Shown: piece by piece, positions 35,588 to 45,026 of the stretch
Layout: the number at the start of each line of letters is the position of its first letter
Numbering within the stretch: the first letter of the stretch is position 1
Source of the DNA: Flavobacteriales bacterium
GTDB taxonomy: Bacteria > Bacteroidota > Bacteroidia > Flavobacteriales_E > Vicingaceae
Direction of reading: 5' to 3'
Assembly (NCBI GenBank): GCA_026196775.1
Contig: JAPHUD010000012.1
Location: 165,060 to 229,059, forward strand
DNA length: 64,000 nucleotides
Translations under genes and position numbers: made by a program
Notes under the pieces: model-generated
Database searches by the model: none
What the model saw: only the letters and a program-made list of their open reading frames with translations
Told to the model about the DNA's origin: nothing

Positions 35588-36076
35588 ATGAAAGAACAAG
35601 AATTTACCATTAGGTATAAAGAATACCAAAACGATGAATTACATCTTTTACCTGAACAAACCCGACAATTAATTCAGTTAGCTGATGAAAACCTTAAGAA
35701 TGCCTATGCCCCTTATTCAAATTTTGAAGTAAGTGCAGCATTACAACTCGCCAACAACGAAATTATTAAGGGAACAAACCAAGAGAATGCTGCTTACCCA
35801 TCTGGAACTTGTGCCGAAAGAGTGGCTGTTTTTTATGCTAATTCAAAATATCCTAATGAAAAAATAAATGAGATCGTAATTACTACCACAAAAAACAATC
35901 AATCTCCACTCTCGCCTTGCGGTTCTTGTCGCCAAGCACTTATAGAGTACGAAAAAAAGCAACAATCACCAATAGGAGTAGTTCTAAAATCAGGAAATTC
36001 TGCTGTTTGGGTTTTTAATAGTATTGCTGATTTGCTTCCCTTTGCTTTTGATGCTAATCAATTACTTGATAAATAA
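35588..36076 (+). CDS. cdd: cytidine deaminase
   Basis: A 162-residue zinc deaminase of the homotetrameric cytidine deaminase type, salvaging cytidine and deoxycytidine to uridine forms. The zinc site is TCAERVAVFYA with the catalytic glutamate and PCGSCRQALIEY with two cysteines; APYSNFEVSAAL and TNQENAAYPSGTCAE are family signatures. TATCTTTG at 35541-35548 is a possible -7 element, giving a leader of about 30 nt. It is divergent from moaCB. Confidence 0.96.
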   Translation: MKEQEFTIRYKEYQNDELHLLPEQTRQLIQLADENLKNAYAPYSNFEVSAALQLANNEIIKGTNQENAAYPSGTCAERVAVFYANSKYPNEKINEIVITTTKNNQSPLSPCGSCRQALIEYEKKQQSPIGVVLKSGNSAVWVFNSIADLLPFAFDANQLLDK

Positions 36077-36180
36077 TACATTTTGTTAAAGAAGTGTTAA
36101 TGCATATAAGACAGAAGTGCTTTCTTCTTAAATTTGAGGAGTATTTATCAATTATTATTAACCTATAAATAAATTTAACT

Positions 36181-36633
36181 ATGAAAAAAATTATTTTATC
36201 TCTAAGCATATTACTAGCTTCAGTAGCAGTAATTAATGCACAAACAGCTGATGGAGCAACTCCAGTACAAAATGAAAATGCAGCTGTTCTTACTTTTGAA
36301 GAAGAAGTTGTTGATTACGGAACTATTGAACAAGGAGCTGATGGTGTGAGAGAATTTATATTCACCAATACAGGAAAAAGCCCATTAATTATCTCTAATG
36401 CAGTTGGAAGTTGTGGATGTACTGTTCCTACATGGCCAAAAGAACCTATTAAACCAGGTCAAAAAGCAGCTATCAAAGTAAAATACGATACTAAAAGAAT
36501 TGGTGCTATCAATAAATCAGTAACCATTACCTCTAATGCTACTGAACCAACAAAAATTATTAGAATTAAAGGTACTGTTGTCGCTCCTAAAACTTCTCCT
36601 ACAAAAGAAGCAGTTGGTGCTCCAGCAAACTAA
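36181..36633 (+). CDS. secreted DUF1573 protein
   Basis: A 150-residue protein with a Sec signal peptide (1-20, ending INAQ) and one DUF1573 immunoglobulin-like domain: DYGTIEQGADGVREFIFTNTGKSPLIISNAVGSCGCTVPTWPKEPIKPGQ. The GSCGC pair and the Pro-Gly turn are family hallmarks. The C-terminus is rich in Thr, Lys and Pro. DUF1573 proteins are abundant in Bacteroidota periplasm or outer surface and have no settled function. A terminator follows directly. Confidence 0.92.
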   Translation: MKKIILSLSILLASVAVINAQTADGATPVQNENAAVLTFEEEVVDYGTIEQGADGVREFIFTNTGKSPLIISNAVGSCGCTVPTWPKEPIKPGQKAAIKVKYDTKRIGAINKSVTITSNATEPTKIIRIKGTVVAPKTSPTKEAVGAPAN

Positions 36634-36655
36634 TCTTTAAATATATCACTTATAT

Positions 36656-36691
36656 AAAAGCCCTGATGAAATTATTCGTCAGGGCTTTTTT
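36656..36691 (+). terminator. intrinsic terminator after the DUF1573 gene
   Basis: AAAAGCCCTGATGAA-atta-TTCGTCAGGGCTTTT is a 15-bp stem with one G-U pair, a 4-nt loop and a T-run. Confidence 0.95.
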
Positions 36692-36766
36692 GTACTTTAA
36701 GCTAAAAATACTTGTTTAAACTAAATCTTGTTTAGTAATTTTATCTTTCATTTATTAATAATTGCT

Positions 36767-37990
36767 ATGTTATCATTATCAGAAAGAAGTGCATTAATGC
36801 CAGAATCACCTATCAGAAAGCTTGTTCCTTTTGCACAAGCTGCTGAAGCTAAGGGAAGAACAGTTTATTATTTAAATATCGGACAACCGGATATTAAAAC
36901 TCCCGAAGTAGCCATTGATGCTTTAAGGATTATTGACAGAAGTATTATTGAATATAGTCATTCTGCTGGTGGCGTAGGTTACAGAAATGGCTTAGCAAAA
37001 TATTATAACAACCTAGATTTTGGTATTACTGCTGACGATATTTTAGTAACAACAGGAGGTTCGGAAGCTTTGGTTTTTGCATTTAATTGCTGCATGAATC
37101 CTGGAGATGAAGTTGTTATTCCTGAACCTTTTTATGCTAACTACAATGGCTTTTCTCAAATTGCAGGAGTAAATATCATTCCTGTAACTTCAACAATAGA
37201 AAATGGTTTTGCTCTTCCTCCTATTGAAGAATTTGAAAAATTAATAACACCAAAAACCAAAGCTATATTAATTTGTAACCCAGGTAACCCAACAGGTTAT
37301 TTGTACAGCAAAGAAGAATTAGAAATATTAAAAAATATTGTTAAAAAACATAATCTTTATTTAATTGCAGATGAAGTTTACAGAGAATTTTGCTACGATG
37401 GTAAAAAACACTACTCTGTTTTTAACTTAAAAGATATTGATGAGAACACAATCGTTATAGATTCTATCTCAAAAAGATATAGCATGTGTGGAGCTCGTAT
37501 TGGAGCTTTTATCTCTAAAAACAAAAAACTAATAGCTACAGCTTTAAAGTACGCTCAAGCCAGATTAAGTCCTCCAACATTAGGACAAATTGCTGGTGAA
37601 GCTGCATTAAATACTCCTCAAAGCTATTTTGATGAAGTAATTGATGAATATGTTCAAAGAAGAAATGTAGTTATTAAAGGACTTAACGAAATTGAAGGTG
37701 TTAAATGCCCTACTCCTGGAGGAGCTTTTTATGCTGTTGTAGAATTGCCAGTAAAAGATGCTGAAAAATTCTGTCAGTGGTTATTAGAAGAATTTGAATA
37801 CAATAACCAAACAGTTATGCTAGCTCCTGCTGCTGGATTTTATGCTACTAAAGGATTAGGAAAAAGAGAAGTTCGTATTGCATATGTTTTAAATAAAAAC
37901 TCACTACTTAATGCGTTGAAATGTTTAAAACATGCTTTGCAAGTTTATCCTGAAAGCACTTTAAAAGAAAAACAATCGTTAGCAGAATAA
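36767..37990 (+). CDS. PLP-dependent aminotransferase, class I/II
   Basis: A 407-residue fold-type I aminotransferase of the aspartate/aromatic group. The open frame continues upstream to a TTG at 36728, but ATG 36767 starts MLSLSERSALMPESPIRKLVPFA, the usual N-terminus. Motifs include YLNIGQPDIKTP, NPGNPTGYLYS, LIADEVYREFCYDG and the Schiff-base lysine in DSISKRYSMCGARIGAF. It is probably the general aspartate- or valine-accepting enzyme common in Flavobacteriales; substrate unassigned. It lies alone between a terminator and the patatin gene. Confidence 0.93.
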   Translation: MLSLSERSALMPESPIRKLVPFAQAAEAKGRTVYYLNIGQPDIKTPEVAIDALRIIDRSIIEYSHSAGGVGYRNGLAKYYNNLDFGITADDILVTTGGSEALVFAFNCCMNPGDEVVIPEPFYANYNGFSQIAGVNIIPVTSTIENGFALPPIEEFEKLITPKTKAILICNPGNPTGYLYSKEELEILKNIVKKHNLYLIADEVYREFCYDGKKHYSVFNLKDIDENTIVIDSISKRYSMCGARIGAFISKNKKLIATALKYAQARLSPPTLGQIAGEAALNTPQSYFDEVIDEYVQRRNVVIKGLNEIEGVKCPTPGGAFYAVVELPVKDAEKFCQWLLEEFEYNNQTVMLAPAAGFYATKGLGKREVRIAYVLNKNSLLNALKCLKHALQVYPESTLKEKQSLAE

Positions 37991-38098
37991 GTAATTTATA
38001 TAGACATCTGACGTATTTATAGGTTTTAACAAGGTAAATATTGCTTGCCGAATTGCTATTCAATTTTTTATTAGGAAATTAGCAGTCTTAATTAAAAG

Positions 38099-40408
38099 AT
38101 GAGTAGCAATAAAATTCAATTGATATCAATGCCCAAAAGCTTATGCTTAGTATTTTTTTTGAGTTTAACATTAGTTGTTAATGCCCAAAGAGTTGGACTT
38201 GTTTTTAGTGGAGGTGGTTCCAGTGGCATTGCTCATGTTGGTGTTTTAAAAGCCCTAGAAGAAAACAACATTCCAATTGATTACATTGCTGGAACTTCTA
38301 TGGGAGGATTGGTTGCAGGCTTTTATGCCGCAGGTTATTCACCTGAAGAAATAGAAGATATTTTTCTATCAGATAAATTTAAAAACTGGGCTAATGGATT
38401 ACTAGATGACAAGTACGTGTATTACCTTAGACAAAAAAAAGAAGATCCTTCTTTATTTACCTTAAAATTAAATTTAGACACTATTATTGGAATTAGCCTT
38501 CCAACCAACCTTGTTTCCCCTTCAGCGATAAATTATGCTTTAATGCAATATTTAGCCCCTGCTTCTGCAAAAGCAAATAATAATTTCGATAGTTTGTTTA
38601 TTCCTTATAGGTGTATAGCCTCTGATATTATTTTAAAAAAACCAGTTGTTCTAAGGAAAGGAGTACTCCCAAAAGCTATTAGAGCTACTATGGCATATCC
38701 ATTTTACTTATCTCCTGTTACTTATGATAATCAATTATTATTTGATGGTGGACTTTATAACAATTTCCCATCTAATGTTATGTATAATGAATTTGACCCT
38801 GATTACATTATTGGTAGTAACGTATCATCTAATTTCTTACCTCCCAATGAAGATGATATTATTTCTCAAATTAAAGCTATTATCTCTAACGATACTGAGT
38901 ACATGATACCCTGTGAAGAGTCTGTGTTAATAGAACCAGATGCTGAAGACTTTTCAACTTTTAATTTTGATAATAATGAAGAGCTCATACAAATTGGTTA
39001 TGAAGCAACATTAAAAAAAATTGAACATATAAAAAGTAATGTCTCTAGAAGAAATGACTCTACTTATATAGCAGAAAAAAGAAGTAAGTATAGAGCAAAC
39101 CTTCCAGAACTGATATTTGATAATATTCAAGTACAAGGATTAAAAGCTTCCCAAAACACCTATATTAAAAATTCAATTCGATTAAAAAAAGATACGCTAA
39201 ATGCTGAAGATTTAAAATCTGAATACATAAAAGTTTCTTCTGATGATAAAATCAAATCATTATACCCTGAAGCAATTTTTAATAATGAAACTAACAAGTT
39301 TAGCTTATTACTTAGAGCAAAAAAAGAAAAAAACTTTGTTGTTTCTTTTGGAGGTGTATTTTCCTCTAGACCTATAAATACAGGATATTTAGGGCTACAA
39401 TATAATATTTTAAGAAAAAAAGCTTACTCATTTATTGCTAATACTTATTTTGGTAAACTTCACAATTCAGTTAGTTTAGGTTTTAGGATGGACTTTCCTA
39501 AACCACTGCCATTTTACTGGGTTACTACATTTAATAATGATAGATGGGATTATTTTAAAAGTAACTCTACTTTTTTTGAAGATACCAGACCATCTTTTTT
39601 AAGAAGTTCTGATTTATATGCGAAAACAGAGCTTGGTATTCCTGTTGCTTACAAAGGAAAGTTAGCAATTGGAGCTACTGCTGGTGAATTAGATAATGAA
39701 TATTATCAAACAAGACAATTTATTTCTACAGATACCACAGATAAAACAAGTTTTAGAAATGCTATTGGATTTATTAAATATGAAAGAAACTCTTTAGACA
39801 GAAAACAATATGCTACGGCTGGAAGTTTTTTTACTATTGGCGCAAAATACATTAAAGGAAAAGAAAAAACAATACCTGGCTCTACTTCAATTATCAAAGA
39901 TGTTGCTCAAGAGTATCACGAATGGTTTATGTTAAAAACAACTTATGATAAATATTTTATAAGAAAAGGTAAAATTAGATTTGGAATTTTTGGAGAAGGT
40001 GTTTATTCCGATCAATCTTTTTTCGAAAATTATACTGCTAGTATTTTAACTGCTAATGCTTTTGCTCCGCTTAGCGAAAGCAGAACCTTGTTTCAAGAAA
40101 GGTTAAGAGCTCATAACTATGCTGCTGGTGGTATTAAAAATATTATTATGTTTACTAATAACTTTCACTTACGGTTAGAAGGATATATTTTTCAGCCATA
40201 TCAAAGAATTTTTCAAAATGAATTTAATAAAGCTGCTTATGGTTTAGAATGGGCTTCTAGAGAATATATAGCTGCTTCTTCTTTGGTTTACCATACTCCA
40301 ATTGGCCCTTTAGCTGTAAATGTTAATTATTACGATAGACAAGAAGACCACTGGAGTTTTTTAATACATTTTGGCTATTTAATTTTCCCTAAAAAGAGTT
40401 TACATTAA
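38099..40408 (+). CDS. patatin-like phospholipase fused to POTRA and outer-membrane barrel
   Basis: A 769-residue outer-membrane lipase with a signal peptide (cleavage near NAQ30). The patatin domain (32-330) shows the oxyanion loop GGGSSG (38-43), nucleophile S67 in GTSMGG and the catalytic aspartate D216 in FDGGLYNN. A POTRA-like segment (about 340-415, LIFDNIQVQGLK) and a C-terminal BamA/TamA-type barrel (about 420-769) follow. This is the type Vd (PlpD-like) arrangement, in which the barrel carries the lipase to the surface; in Bacteroidota cleavage and release are not established. The last 9 bp overlap the convergent membrane protein gene. Confidence 0.92.
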   Translation: MSSNKIQLISMPKSLCLVFFLSLTLVVNAQRVGLVFSGGGSSGIAHVGVLKALEENNIPIDYIAGTSMGGLVAGFYAAGYSPEEIEDIFLSDKFKNWANGLLDDKYVYYLRQKKEDPSLFTLKLNLDTIIGISLPTNLVSPSAINYALMQYLAPASAKANNNFDSLFIPYRCIASDIILKKPVVLRKGVLPKAIRATMAYPFYLSPVTYDNQLLFDGGLYNNFPSNVMYNEFDPDYIIGSNVSSNFLPPNEDDIISQIKAIISNDTEYMIPCEESVLIEPDAEDFSTFNFDNNEELIQIGYEATLKKIEHIKSNVSRRNDSTYIAEKRSKYRANLPELIFDNIQVQGLKASQNTYIKNSIRLKKDTLNAEDLKSEYIKVSSDDKIKSLYPEAIFNNETNKFSLLLRAKKEKNFVVSFGGVFSSRPINTGYLGLQYNILRKKAYSFIANTYFGKLHNSVSLGFRMDFPKPLPFYWVTTFNNDRWDYFKSNSTFFEDTRPSFLRSSDLYAKTELGIPVAYKGKLAIGATAGELDNEYYQTRQFISTDTTDKTSFRNAIGFIKYERNSLDRKQYATAGSFFTIGAKYIKGKEKTIPGSTSIIKDVAQEYHEWFMLKTTYDKYFIRKGKIRFGIFGEGVYSDQSFFENYTASILTANAFAPLSESRTLFQERLRAHNYAAGGIKNIIMFTNNFHLRLEGYIFQPYQRIFQNEFNKAAYGLEWASREYIAASSLVYHTPIGPLAVNVNYYDRQEDHWSFLIHFGYLIFPKKSLH

Positions 40409-40852
40409 TAGTATCATCTTAATAAAAGTCAATACTATTGTCCAAAAAATAACCCCAAAAAGCATAATTATTAAAGTTTGACTACTTTTTTTAAAAAAGC
40501 GAGTAGCCAAAAAACATCCTAAAGGAATTGAGAATAATAGAGGTGTTAATAAAGAAATTCCTATCAATCCATATTTTGATTTTATATTAATCATTCTTCT
40601 ACTAGAACTAGAAAATATTTTGGTTGGTAACTTGTCCTTTCTCCATCTATTCAATAATTTATCAATTAATTGATTAATAAAAGCTCCTAAAAAATAAAAC
40701 ACCAATATTCCTAAGCAGCCACCTATTAATAAAATCAAAAATGTAGAAATCCAAGTAATTCTAGATATTGCAATAATGTACAGTGCTGATGCCATAAATT
40801 TGGTAGCACTAAAAGCTAGTAGAAAAAATATTTCGTAAAAAGATAAAAACAT
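40400..40852 (-). CDS. small polytopic membrane protein, unknown function
   Basis: A 150-residue integral membrane protein with about four hydrophobic segments (roughly 5-22, 33-57, 93-113, 124-147) and a central basic linker RWRKDKLPTKIFSSSSRR. The segment SKYGLIGISLLTPLLFSIPLGCFLA faintly recalls the conserved core of the small multidrug export/DedA-related proteins, but I do not claim membership. It follows upp by 7 bp in the same operon and converges with the patatin gene. No functional residues are recognised. Confidence 0.75.
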   Translation of the reverse strand: MFLSFYEIFFLLAFSATKFMASALYIIAISRITWISTFLILLIGGCLGILVFYFLGAFINQLIDKLLNRWRKDKLPTKIFSSSSRRMINIKSKYGLIGISLLTPLLFSIPLGCFLATRFFKKSSQTLIIMLFGVIFWTIVLTFIKMILLM

Positions 40853-40859
40853 TTATTGT

Positions 40860-41510
40860 TTATTCTTTAGCACCAAATGCTAAATCCCCAGCATCGCCAA
40901 GACCAGGAACTATATAAGACTGAGCAGTAAGCTCATCATCAACAGCTCCAACCCATACAGTAGTATCTTCTGGCAAATGTTTTTTAATATAATTTACTCC
41001 TTCAACACTTGCTATCAATGTAACAATATGTAAATTAGATGGCTTTCCTTTTTCTAACAACAATTTATAAATTTCTACCATTGATGCTCCAGAAGCAAGC
41101 ATTGGATCTGATAAAATAACTGTTCTTCCTGTTAAATCCGGACTTGCCATATATTCAGCTTCAATTACAAAAGACCCATCTTTATGGTGTTTTCTATATG
41201 CAGATACAAAAGCATTGTCAGCTTTATCAAAATAATTTAATAAACCTTGATGTAAAGGAAGCCCTGCTCTTAATATTGTAGCTAATACAGGTTGCTCTAT
41301 AAGTAATTTCATTTCTGCTACACCCAAAGGAGTAATTACTTCCTGTTGTTTATAGGTTAGTGTTTTACTTACTTCATAGGCGAAAATTTCTCCTAAGCGT
41401 TCGCAATTTCTTCTAAAACGCATACTATCGCCTTGTATACTTACATCTCTAATTTCGGCAACAAACTGATTAAAAAGTGTGTTTTCTGAGCCTAGGTTTA
41501 TAATTTTCAT
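40860..41510 (-). CDS. upp: uracil phosphoribosyltransferase
   Basis: A 216-residue phosphoribosyltransferase that salvages uracil to UMP. The PRPP-binding loop is VILSDPMLASGASMVEIYKLL (about 131-151), and the uracil-binding C-terminus GLGDAGDLAFGAKE is diagnostic for UPRTase. LRAGLPLHQGLL near residues 82-93 is a further family motif. The gene before it is the polysaccharide deacetylase-like protein, 24 bp upstream, and the membrane protein gene follows after 7 bp. Confidence 0.97.
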   Translation of the reverse strand: MKIINLGSENTLFNQFVAEIRDVSIQGDSMRFRRNCERLGEIFAYEVSKTLTYKQQEVITPLGVAEMKLLIEQPVLATILRAGLPLHQGLLNYFDKADNAFVSAYRKHHKDGSFVIEAEYMASPDLTGRTVILSDPMLASGASMVEIYKLLLEKGKPSNLHIVTLIASVEGVNYIKKHLPEDTTVWVGAVDDELTAQSYIVPGLGDAGDLAFGAKE

Positions 41511-41534
41511 TGTAGATAAATTTATACTGTTAAT

Positions 41535-42836
41535 TTATTTTTTTGCCACTAATAACATTTTTTCATAGACCTCTCTCCAACCTTTCCAAATACCTTCATC
41601 GGAAATAGACTCATTGTGCCATATGCTTACAAAAGTACCATTTACTTTTTTTACAAGCTCTAATATTTTATTAATGTTGATAATTGCTTCTTCCTTAGTA
41701 TAGTTCTGATAATATTTCAACCCTGCTTCCATTACACAAAATGGGATAATTTTTAATGTTGTTATTTTATTTTTTTCTAAATCAAAAAAATAAAATGGGG
41801 AACAAATACTTGCTCTAAACCCAATATTTTCAGCATAACCCATAGAATAATCCTCTGTAATTCCAACCGAAATTAAGTGCTGATATGTAATTGGAAAAAC
41901 CAATTTTAAAAAATGTTGACGACTTTTAGTAATACTTTTTTCAACAATTTTTTCTAATCGTAATTTTTCCTCTTTTAATAAATCGATATTACTATTAGAA
42001 AGATATGACGGATGCAATCCAACTGTATTAGTAATAGCTATTTTTTTAACTAAATACTGAAAATTTTCATTATCAAATGCTATATTTTTATCAAATGAAG
42101 CATAATTTCCTACTAAAAAAAAATAAGTCGGACGAACTTTATATTTTTGATGAATATCATCTTGATAATCATACGTATCATAAGGATCCTCAGCCTTATT
42201 ACACAAAACATCTATTCTATATTTTAGATTTTGAGGTTTTGAAATAGATTTTGCTAATCCACCAACAGTTCTCCAAAAGCCTTTATGTTTAAAAGCAAAA
42301 GCATTATCAATATCTATGGTGCTTAAAAATTCAAATTTTCTTTCAGGAAATTTATACTCTTTAAAATAACTTATTAAAATATTTGCAATTTTTTCTGCCC
42401 ATATATTTACCATTGGTAATTCTAAACAATTGTTTTTTAAAGCAAAACTTTCCGATGCTAAATATCTTCCATGTTTATCTTTTTGATGTGGTAAATATTC
42501 TTCATACCTAGAAATTAGGTAGAAAATTGTAGCAAAAACATCAAAGTTAAAATGATTGCCTGAAGAAATTTCAAATAATCCAACAGTTCCATCAGATTGA
42601 GTAATCGCTTTTGTAATTTGTGGTTTTATGTCTTCTTCAAATAATAAACTAGTTGATGAAAAATGTAAACCACCATCTATTGCTTTGGGTGAATAAGATA
42701 ATTTTGTTGTTTTACAAGATAAATAAAAATCAATATCATCCGTAAACGATACCGGCTTTTTAAGAATGTGTTCAAATACTGTTTGAAAAGTATAGCTAAC
42801 CCTATTGGTTACTTTATGTGTATAGACTAAAATCAT
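41535..42836 (-). CDS. polysaccharide deacetylase-like protein with DUF7033-type N-terminus
   Basis: A 433-residue protein typical of Bacteroidota. The N-terminal third (about 1-110, including YTHKVTNRVSYTFQTVFEHIL) resembles the DUF7033 region. The rest has a NodB-like TIM-barrel fold: FLSTIDIDNAFAFKHKG (about 169-185) with the DxD catalytic/metal motif, FFLVGNYASFDKNIAF, VGLHPSYLSN with a candidate metal histidine, and the end FVSIWHNESISDEGIWKGW. It probably removes acetyl groups from a glycan or is an inactive relative. The substrate is unknown. It starts 4 bp after radC. Confidence 0.85.
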   Translation of the reverse strand: MILVYTHKVTNRVSYTFQTVFEHILKKPVSFTDDIDFYLSCKTTKLSYSPKAIDGGLHFSSTSLLFEEDIKPQITKAITQSDGTVGLFEISSGNHFNFDVFATIFYLISRYEEYLPHQKDKHGRYLASESFALKNNCLELPMVNIWAEKIANILISYFKEYKFPERKFEFLSTIDIDNAFAFKHKGFWRTVGGLAKSISKPQNLKYRIDVLCNKAEDPYDTYDYQDDIHQKYKVRPTYFFLVGNYASFDKNIAFDNENFQYLVKKIAITNTVGLHPSYLSNSNIDLLKEEKLRLEKIVEKSITKSRQHFLKLVFPITYQHLISVGITEDYSMGYAENIGFRASICSPFYFFDLEKNKITTLKIIPFCVMEAGLKYYQNYTKEEAIININKILELVKKVNGTFVSIWHNESISDEGIWKGWREVYEKMLLVAKK

Positions 42837-42840
42837 TTTC

Positions 42841-43533
42841 TTACATTAATCCTTCATCAGCAAAGCTATAATAACTTTTGTCTGTAACAATTAAATGATC
42901 AAGCACAGGTACATCCATCATATTTCCAATTTCTTTCATTTTTTTAGTAAGTTGCATATCTGCATCACTAGGTTTTAAGTTTCCAGATGGATGATTATGA
43001 CACAAAATAACAGCCGAAGCAAGTAATTGAATAGCTTCTTTAAAAATAATTTTAGCATCTGCAACTGTTCCAGAAACACCTCCTTTACTTACATTGCTTT
43101 TTTTAATAACCGCATTACGCCTATCTAAAAACAATACCCAAAATTCTTCATGAGGCAAATCGCTCATTACACCAATAACTTCTTCAAAAACATCTTTACT
43201 TGATTTAATGTTTTTATTAAGTTGATTATCTGTATTTTTTCTTCTTCTACCTAACTCCAAAGCTGCTACAATACTAATAGCCTTTGCCTCTCCTATTCCA
43301 TTAAACTGTATTAATTCTTTAACAGAAAGCTTTCCTAATTTATTCAAATCATTATCAATAGACTTAAGAATTCTTTTTGAAAGTTCTACAGCACTTTCGT
43401 TTCTATTTCCAGAACCTATTAAAATTGCTATAAGCTCTGCATCAGAAAGTACCGACCTACCTTTAGAAAGTAATTTCTCTCTGGGCCTATCTTCCTCAGC
43501 CCAAGATTTTATATTTAGTTTTTCAGAATACAT
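42841..43533 (-). CDS. radC: RadC/YeeS family JAB-domain protein
   Basis: A 230-residue protein with an N-terminal helix-hairpin-helix part (LSVKELIQFNGIGEAKAISIVAALELGRRR, about 62-91) and a C-terminal JAB1/MPN metalloprotein domain. The zinc motif HNHPSGNLKPSDADMQLT near residues 179-196 has the HxH and the later Asp. Despite the name, a role in DNA repair is not established. The gene after it, the deacetylase-like gene, starts within 5 bp. A terminator separates it from the upstream secreted protein gene. Confidence 0.95.
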   Translation of the reverse strand: MYSEKLNIKSWAEEDRPREKLLSKGRSVLSDAELIAILIGSGNRNESAVELSKRILKSIDNDLNKLGKLSVKELIQFNGIGEAKAISIVAALELGRRRKNTDNQLNKNIKSSKDVFEEVIGVMSDLPHEEFWVLFLDRRNAVIKKSNVSKGGVSGTVADAKIIFKEAIQLLASAVILCHNHPSGNLKPSDADMQLTKKMKEIGNMMDVPVLDHLIVTDKSYYSFADEGLM

Positions 43534-43581
43534 AAGGCAGCTAGATCAGTTGATAATCAACTAAAGTTGCTGCTAAATTAG

Positions 43582-43609
43582 CAAAAAATATGCTTTTTAA
43601 GAAGCATAT
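43582..43609 (-). terminator. intrinsic terminator of the secreted 144-residue protein gene
   Basis: On the minus strand ATATGCTT-cttaaa-AAGCATAT is an 8-bp perfect stem followed by a T-run, 13 bp after the stop at 43622. Confidence 0.75.
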
Positions 43610-43621
43610 ATTATTAGGTTA

Positions 43622-44056
43622 TCATCTATTTTTTACCTGTTTTTTACAAGTTTCTGTTTTTGAAATTACTGTTTGATTAATTTCTACAGTAAATAAATCA
43701 CTTTTTATTTGTTCATTAGTCAATTCCGCACTTAATAAGCATAATCCTTTCTTTTTTCCCTTTACCCTTTTATTCGGTTTTATACATAGCTTAAAGAGCT
43801 CACTCGATTCAGCAACTATACCTGTATCATAAAATGTAATAACAAAATCACAATCCACAGCATAATTATTAGTATTATGAGCAATTACACATAAAATAAG
43901 GGGACTTTCTTTGTTAGATTTTTTAGTCAAACTCCACTTACCATAGAACACAACACCATCAACTTCCGATATTTTTTCAAAACCTTTCTGACCAAAAGCT
44001 GATATTGATAGTATTAACAATAATGGAAGTATACATTTTTTAAGGTTTATTATCAT
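43622..44056 (-). CDS. hypothetical secreted protein
   Basis: A 144-residue protein with a Sec signal peptide (1-22, LKKCILPLLLILSISAFGQ). The mature part is beta-rich, with ILCVIAHNTNNYAVDCDFVITFYDTG near residues 54-79, and contains several cysteines (about 56, 69, 92, 105, 136). The pattern suggests a small immunoglobulin-like or lipocalin-like domain, but I recognise no family. It is transcribed alone, with its own terminator and a gene-free 317-bp region upstream. Confidence 0.75.
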   Translation of the reverse strand: MIINLKKCILPLLLILSISAFGQKGFEKISEVDGVVFYGKWSLTKKSNKESPLILCVIAHNTNNYAVDCDFVITFYDTGIVAESSELFKLCIKPNKRVKGKKKGLCLLSAELTNEQIKSDLFTVEINQTVISKTETCKKQVKNR

Positions 44057-44373
44057 AGTTTAAATTTTAATTGTTTTTTTAGTTATTCCTACTTATTCAT
44101 CCATAATAAGATAATTCTAATTAAGTTTTATTATCTTAATCATTAAGCTGAATTACTTGTTGGTAAAACGGTTATAAATATGCTTATCATAAAATATCTA
44201 ACAAAAATACTATTTTTATAAATACAAGTATTAGACACTCCCTACTTCCCATTGTTTATAAGCTTATATAAGAGTAGGAGCAATATAACACCTTTTTTAT
44301 ACTATTGACAGTAAAAACTACATCAATTATAATAAAAAAATTATAGGCTAATAATTTCACTCATAACTAAGGA
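44057..44373. other. gene-free region with an AT-rich inverted repeat
   Basis: These 317 bp carry no credible coding sequence on either strand. TAAGATAAT (44107-44115) and ATTATCTTA (44130-44138) form a perfect 9-bp inverted repeat with a 14-nt centre, about 50 bp upstream of the minus-strand gene ending at 43622. It could be an operator or a weak hairpin. Nothing else stands out. Confidence 0.45.
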
Positions 44374-44979
44374 TTATTTAACTTTTTCACCATTTCCGTT
44401 TGAATAGAAATTATGTAAAATGGAAAGCATTTGTTTTTCACCTTTTTCTATAGCTTCAATCTCTTTCCATTTTTCGTCAGAAATCAGTGTGCGTAAGGGC
44501 TGGTTAACCTTTGTAATTAACGGAAATGCTTTTTCTATCTTTTTGTCCCAAACTTTATGATATTTTACCAAGTCATCTGGATACACAATTTTTCTACGAG
44601 TACCTTCATCTATTCCTCTAAAAGGATATGGAATATTTAAATACCCATAGTCATCAGTAAGTTGTTCTCCTGGAAGAATATCTCTAATGGCAATTTCAAA
44701 ATCGTATGCTGTAGTTAAACAGTTAGAATTAAAACTATGGTTTACATACCTTCCATTATCCCAACAAAGTACATAGTTACCATTATTGTTACGGAAGGTA
44801 TAAAAATCTAATATATCCTGATAGATAGGTTCCATTGTTTGAATTTCTAATGGACTAAATTCTCTATCTAGTTTATCTAATACCCAAGTAATAGTTCCTT
44901 TTGGGATAAATTCTCGAGCAACAACGCCATAACCTATTTCGTTGCTAATAAATTTTAATTCTGTAAGTGGATGAATCAT
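44374..44979 (-). CDS. SET-domain protein, putative protein lysine methyltransferase
   Basis: A 201-residue protein whose first 115 residues form a SET domain: GYGVVAREFIPKGTI (16-30), RYVNHSFNSNC (77-87, matching the NHxxxxNC core) and LPGEQLTDDYGY (102-113, matching the GE-l-x-x-D/N-Y core). These bind SAM and place the target lysine. The C-terminal 85 residues are helical and charged, without the post-SET cysteines. SET proteins are scattered in bacteria and their targets are mostly unknown. It is divergent from recF and not in an obvious operon. Confidence 0.88.
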   Translation of the reverse strand: MIHPLTELKFISNEIGYGVVAREFIPKGTITWVLDKLDREFSPLEIQTMEPIYQDILDFYTFRNNNGNYVLCWDNGRYVNHSFNSNCLTTAYDFEIAIRDILPGEQLTDDYGYLNIPYPFRGIDEGTRRKIVYPDDLVKYHKVWDKKIEKAFPLITKVNQPLRTLISDEKWKEIEAIEKGEKQMLSILHNFYSNGNGEKVK

Positions 44980-45026
44980 ATATATTTAAGGTTTAAAAAA
45001 TTACTAATTGAGTTTTTAAAAAAATC

